Positions 59,413-64,000 of a stretch of DNA of 64,000 nt are shown piece after piece. Positions within the stretch are counted from its first letter, which is position 1. Each line of letters starts with the position of its first letter. A program made the position numbers and the translations under genes. The stretch is from Lobosporangium transversale (taxonomy: Eukaryota; Mortierellomycota; Mortierellomycetes; Mortierellales; Mortierellaceae): the NCBI RefSeq assembly GCF_002105155.1, contig NW_019029030.1:239943-303942 (forward strand), in the 5' to 3' direction. Below the pieces are notes generated by a model. The model saw only the letters and a program-made list of their open reading frames with translations. It was not told the origin of the DNA and did no database searches.

Positions 59413-59478
59413 GCAGACCTTCCGGGTTTGGAACCCAGACCCTCCGCTACAGAGAGGGAAGCTTTAGCCACTAGACAG
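59413..59478 (-). other. tRNA-derived sequence, not a functional tRNA
   Basis: On the minus strand, an A-box-like TCTAGTGGCTAAAGC and a good B box GGGTTCCAAACCC are correctly spaced. The anticodon arm folds (CCTCT, seven-base loop CTGTAGC, GGAGG; anticodon would read GTA) and the T arm folds (CTGGG/CCCGG). The 5' acceptor strand does not pair with the 3' one and the D stem is poor. This fits a tRNA pseudogene or the head of a tRNA-derived SINE. Confidence 0.6.
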
Positions 59479-59616
59479 AAAATAAAAAAAGTAAAAACCC
59501 TAAAAGTCAGGTGATGGCATTGCATGGTAGATGCTCTCCTCGTCGCGTTCAAGCTCTTTTTTTTAGACATCTATCCTCACACCCCATTTGTATATACCAC
59601 ATCTATACAACTCATC

Positions 59617-61287
59617 ATGCTTAACAATCAAGATGCAACAACGCCTGAAGAAAGTACAGAAAATACCAGCAATGTTCCAGCAACAGTAGAGCGGAAGAAG
59701 TTTCAGCGCGATGCACACATTAAGTACTTCAAGCTTTCGTTAAAGATGCTGCCTAGCCCATATGCTTCTCAAGATGGATTTCGGTAATTGCAAACATCAA
59801 GAAAAAAAGAAAAAAAAAATGGCTTGTGGATCTATCTTTGACGGGTCGATTGAAGAAGAAGAGGAGGAATAAGGAAAAGAGAAGGAAGAGAAGAGGGATC
59901 TTAGATTGGTCGCGCGCGTGTGATATGGAAGCCTTACTCGCAATCAACAGCTGGTTTTTACTCCATTGACGTTTTATGGCCTATTTATCCACAAATATGA
60001 GACTAGCATGACGCTTGGCATGTTTGCGCTTGGAGGATTGGAACTACTAGGGGTCCTTGAAGAAAAAGTTTCCGAGGCCGATCGCAAAGCATGGATCGAA
60101 TGGATTTACTCACAGCAACGTATCCCATCAGATGCAAACAATAAAGGTATTTAGGAAATTCTCATGGACTCTTTTTTATTTCAAGTTTTTGATTGTCATT
60201 TCACTCTTCTTACTTTCCTTTTCTTTTCTTCCGCAATTAAGATTCGGATGAGGTCCTCTATGGATTTGGAAGCCCTTTCTCAGGACTACCATTCACCTCC
60301 TCTGACGATGATGACTGTCAGTGTAAAGGTCATTCACCCAGAAATGTGTATGATACTGCACATATCACCATGACCTACACCGCACTACTCATGCTAGTTG
60401 TCTTGGGTGACGACTTGTCGAGAGTGGCCAAGGAGCCCATCCTGAAATCCCTCAAAAGACTACAGCAACCCAATGGTTGTTTCATTCCGTGCATTACAGA
60501 TTTCGAACCAGATATGCGATTCCTCTATTGTGCAGCTGCCATTTCTTACATTCTCAATGATTGGTCAGGCTTTAATCGAGCAACAGCTGTACATTATATT
60601 CAACAGTGTCAAACCTACGAAAATGGATTCTCACAATATCCAGGACAGGAGGCTCATGGAGGCTCCACCTATTGTGCAGTGGCAGCTCTAGGGTTAATGG
60701 GCGGGGACGCATTTAAAGATCAAAAGACTATGACCCGAAACATTAAAGAGGGTGAGGATGAAGTTGCGTTTGAACAACGAAAATTACGAGCTGGGTTCTT
60801 GGACAAGGAAGGAATACGACGTTGGTGTCTTCAACGACAGACCACAGGATTTCAAGGTCGCTCCAATAAGCCCACAGATACCTGCTATTCATTTTGGGTT
60901 GGCGGAGCGCTTGCTATCCTCGATAGCATGGATCTGGTTGATTTTGAAGCTAATCGTGGGTATCTTATGGAAGCTCAGCATAAATCCATCGGAGGTTTTG
61001 GAAAATGGATTGATACATTTCCAGGTAAAGTGATATATACAAAAAAAAAAAAAAAAAAAAAAGGAAAATAACATGAATACAATTTAAACCTTTTTTCCTC
61101 TTCTTCTTTTTGATGATACGAATAAAAATCAGACATCTTGCATTCTTATATGGGCATTGCGGGCCTATCACTCATGCAAGAACCAGGTGTACTACCGATG
61201 GATCCGCTTTTGAATGTTTCCAAGCGTTCACAGGAACGTCTTTTTAATAATACCGTTTTTTGGAAGAAGAATGCTACAGAGTCATGA
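59617..61287 (+). CDS. CDC43: Geranylgeranyltransferase type I beta subunit
   Basis: Zinc-dependent catalytic subunit that attaches geranylgeranyl to CaaL proteins such as Rho GTPases; it works with the shared alpha subunit Ram2. Four exons join in phase: 59617-59783, 60007-60146, 60242-61024 and 61133-61287, for 414 residues. The alpha-alpha barrel repeats are recognisable (MTLGMFALGGLELL, PNGCFIPC, YENGFSQYPGQEAHGGSTYC, TTGFQGRSNKPTDTCYSFW, IGGFGKW). Zinc ligands fit: Asp in PTDTC, the following Cys, and His in ILHSYMG. The GRSNKPTDTCYSFW block separates it from the RabGGT beta subunit. The second exon starts at the phase that gives DGFRMTLGMF. It converges tail to tail with the SDT1-like gene, 96 bp between stops. 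Confidence 0.93.
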
Positions 61288-61383
61288 TTGATATTCATTT
61301 AAGCGATTTAAGGCCAAACAAAGTAAAAAAAAAAAAAAAAAAAAATCATACATATAAATTATTTTTATTCTCATTCGGTTTTA

Positions 61384-62978
61384 TCATTTTTTATTCCAAA
61401 ACTGAGGAAAAGTCTTTGGGAGATCAAATATCGATTTTATCTCTAGTCTTGCGGGAGTTAATGTCTCAGTATTAGGTGTCTGTTGAGGATAGTAGTGGTG
61501 ATGGTCATCCTCATTGAGATGAACAGCGGTCCAGCCAAGCTTGAGAGCCATGTCAACATTTGGAGCAGAGTCATCGACGAAATAACAGAGTGAAGAATCT
61601 TGTACACCTGCCTGCTTCATCGCTTTCTCAAAGGCTTTACGATCAGGCTTGCATACGAATTGATGCTCCAAATAGTTACAGAAAGTTGTACCGTCAAACA
61701 ACCCTTGCAAACCGAGGATTTCGACAACTCTGTTTGCATGCTATTTAAAGATAAATAAAATAAAAATAAAAGTTGTTAGGTTCATTTTATTTTAATCTTC
61801 ACTGTCATTTTCATTTCTGCATTTTTTGAGTGTACGTTCTCGCCGGCATTCGTAAAGAGCCACTTCTTGCCGACATTCATGGACTGGATCATCTCCCGAA
61901 GTAAGTGATTTTCTGTCAGGATATTTTCCAATGGTAGATCACCATCTACTTTACTATCGTAGTCACTGATATTGATCTTGAAGCAAAAAAAAAAAAAAAA
62001 AAAAAAAAAAAGATGGTTAATATCGGAACAACCGCATGCTCTTCTTATTCAAAGCTATGAAAATTATATATATTTACCTCTTTTTTAACGGCACCAAAAA
62101 AAAAAAAAAAAAAAAAAATTGAAGCTAGTTAAACCAAGCTGTCTCAACAGACAAGAGAAAAGAGAGGAAGTGTAGAAGGAAAGGAAAGGTTTTTGATGTC
62201 TTACCAGGATGCTTCTCCACAAGCCCTCGAATAGCGAGCCCGTAATCAATATAGTATCGGTAGGCCAAATCTTCCACTAGATGATATAGGAATAGTCGGA
62301 GCGGATGAGTATGACATTGTTGTGTTCTTTAAGACTAAGAGACCAAGAGTTTGAGGGACATTGATTACCTTCATCATGCGGAATACCAGAATCTCTAAAA
62401 TACTTTTCAATCCTGGTATTTGGTATGTATATATAAAAAGAGGGTATGAGTATCATATCATCTTCCGTAAAAAAAAAGAAGAAAAAAAAGAAAAAAAGAG
62501 GATAGTTTACCAACCTTGCCTTCATCATTCCGGGGATTCCAGTGTTTTTTGAATATAGACAGTTATCGATATCAAAAAAGAAAACACACTTTGTTGTGTC
62601 CACATCCGAGATTATCTGATTTGAATGTGTGCGCGAACTTTGTAGAGACGTTTGAAAGAAATTGAGGTTTGCCCCTGACGTAAATTGACGGGATTGGCTA
62701 TTGTTTCTGAGAAAGATGAGCGATGTCCGCCCAAGAGCCGATATGGATTTAGTTGTGGTGGTATACAGGCGCAGACTGGAAGAGTTGGACCAGGATGTAT
62801 GGCTGAAGAGTGTGGTCGTTTCTACGCTATAGTTCTGAGGAGCCAATCGGCAGAATGTGTGCAGCGGTCGAGAGGGAAATACAGCATGAGCATTTGATCG
62901 AACCAGAGCAATGATTTGTTTACTAGTTCTGACAGAGAGTAAGGGAGGAGGTCGAGTAGGTACTTGGCACAGAAACAT
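61384..62978 (-). CDS. SDT1: SDT1/PHM8-like HAD pyrimidine 5'-nucleotidase with N-terminal extension
   Basis: HAD phosphatase that in yeast removes phosphate from nucleotide monophosphates. Five exons are seen on the minus strand: 62978-62515, 62412-62369, 62276-62205, 61976-61836 and 61740-61384. HAD motifs are present: FFFDIDNCLY (nucleophile), WLFTNAG (motif II), VCKPDRKAF (Lys) and CYFVDDSAPNV (motif IV). Helical-cap residues MMKARIEKYF and YYIDYGLAIRGL fit the family. Two oddities: about 125 extra residues rich in Ser/Thr/Arg at the N-terminus that look like a mitochondrial targeting region, and a phase mismatch between the third exon (ends phase 1 at a good GTAAGA) and the fourth (opens phase 0 after TTCAAG). 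Without a hidden splice event the protein would stop there (see findings). Confidence 0.8.
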
Positions 62979-63217
62979 TGTTCAACAGGGCGTTTGTCGT
63001 AGTACAAAGATATACAACAAGCAGGAGGCAGTTGTTGGGATACGACAACAAGTTTGATGAATGAGTTGAAGTTAAATGAATGAAATTAACGACAAATGCT
63101 GAGATGGCACCCACCCATGCAGGGAAAAAAAAAAAAAAAAAAAAGAAAAGAAAAACGCGATGTAGCCCCTTGAAACACATGACATGGTGCATTAATTGCG
63201 CGTTTTCCTTTGAACAG

Positions 63218-63304
63218 GTTCAAGAAGCTGGATACACAACTGCTGATATAATAGTGACTAATGATAAAGAAGATTTAGTGCATGCACTGGAGAATTATCT
63301 ATGA
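63218..63304 (+). pseudogene. Orphan C-terminal exon, unknown
   Basis: After a TTTGAACAG acceptor, a 28-codon frame ends in a stop. It reads VQEAGYTTADIIVTND followed by KEDLVHALENYL, which has the composition of a folded protein's C-terminus. No upstream exon is recognisable between here and the SDT1-like start at 62978 on the opposite strand. Confidence 0.3.
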
Positions 63305-63641
63305 TTTTACTGCCGGCAATGACCAGCAAATATCTTTATGTTAGTTGGAGGCCCGGTTTCTGAACAATATCCACCATATCAATTCAATATTATGGATGGA
63401 TGGAGTAATGAGAAAAGAACATAGAAAGGCCCTTGGCAATACAAAGTCAAGTTGGTAGCTTTATAACCCTACTCACCGACAAACAATAGATGGACCACGC
63501 CCTTACTATCACAGTAGAATACATTGGGGTATTTACTCATTCGTTCATTGAAGCATAAGATTGACTCTCATAGCTATCAAAAATTGCTTTTTTGCAGTAA
63601 TATAAAATTGCAGCGTTCTGATGTAGGCCTTTTCATTAATA

Positions 63642-63671
63642 TTAACCTTGACCTAATCTGTTACAATGTCT

Positions 63672-63705
<34 letters not shown>

Positions 63706-64000
63706 GAAAAAGATTCAATCAATCGATCAAGAAGCTGTAAGGAAAGGGATCGACAGCGGAAAGTACGGAATATCCCTTCGTCTGTGAGGTTATTTGGTAT
63801 TCCCTGAAACGCTCTCAATCCCACATGTACGGCACTGACCATGTTGGACAAGAAGATCCGTGTATATTGAACTAACATGGACTTCCTTGCGCAAAAAAAT
63901 CATGCCCTAATTCTTCCGGCTCCATTGTCTGGTACTTACAATACTGGTATTTAGGGACACCCAGGCCGGCAATGGCTCCGAAGCAATCATCTGTTGGATT
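63642..64000 (-). CDS. Right-edge partial gene, unknown
   Basis: The minus strand enters from outside the window. A coding stretch from 64000 to 63940 (DDCFGAIAGLGVPKYQY) ends at a GTAAGT donor. After a TTAG acceptor at 63872, the frame continues in phase from 63871 (FQYTRIFLSNMVSAVHVG). Where this second exon ends is unclear: the frame runs into an A/T homopolymer at 63674-63702. I do not recognise the family. It may be truncated or only partly coding. Confidence 0.4.

Noticed and set aside
59413..59478. Functional tRNA-Tyr call
   Set aside because: B box and two arms are present, but the acceptor stem does not pair, so it is described as tRNA-derived only.

Overview
The window is nuclear DNA from a filamentous, early-diverging fungus, most likely Mucoromycota and plausibly Mortierellomycotina. 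The evidence is many short GT-AG introns, spliced reading frames, long A/T homopolymer runs of about 20-35 bases in introns and spacers, a nuclear-encoded ATP synthase alpha subunit with an import presequence, and a Crinkler-type gene beside a Crypton-type tyrosine recombinase. The lineage is inferred from content; no marker phylogeny could be run. Exon joins were worked out by hand from splice sites, reading phase and family motifs. Most close to an exact multiple of three; exceptions are stated in the entries.

Layout, left to right. 1-11.5 kb: 3' end of an auxilin-like J protein (+); a single-pass membrane protein of unknown function (-); the four-RRM ribosome-biogenesis factor NOP4/RBM28 (+); and a PARN-type deadenylase (+), only 119 bp downstream. 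12.6-19.1 kb is the accessory island: an intact Crinkler (CRN) protein with a PD-(D/E)XK nuclease-like C-terminus (+), converging on an intact six-exon Crypton-like tyrosine recombinase (-), followed by small inverted-repeat elements. 20-28 kb: a strongly codon-biased secreted protein behind a clear TATA box, ATP1, and a REG1-like PP1 regulatory subunit with very long Gln/His tracts. 30-35.5 kb: a large coiled-coil protein, then two tandem paralogues of an unrecognised family. 36.7-37.6 kb: remnant of a CRN/RHS-type P-loop NTPase gene.

38.6-49.3 kb is a run of minus-strand genes: a TMEM19/DUF92 membrane protein, a full-length ABCC (MRP/YCF1-type) transporter, an Arb2/FAM172-type protein and a small DMT (YdcZ/DUF606) transporter. 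49.3-53 kb is gene-poor and holds a second inverted-repeat element. 53-64 kb: a VIP36/ERGIC-53-like L-type lectin, a MARVEL-like four-helix protein, fragments and a tRNA-derived sequence, the geranylgeranyltransferase-I beta subunit CDC43, an SDT1-like HAD phosphatase, and a partial gene at the right edge.

Most genes are unconnected housekeeping functions: RNA processing and decay, secretory traffic, prenylation, energy and transport. The stretches of real novelty interest are the CRN-nuclease/Crypton pair, the second CRN-type remnant about 22 kb away, the tandem paralogue pair and the two inverted-repeat elements.
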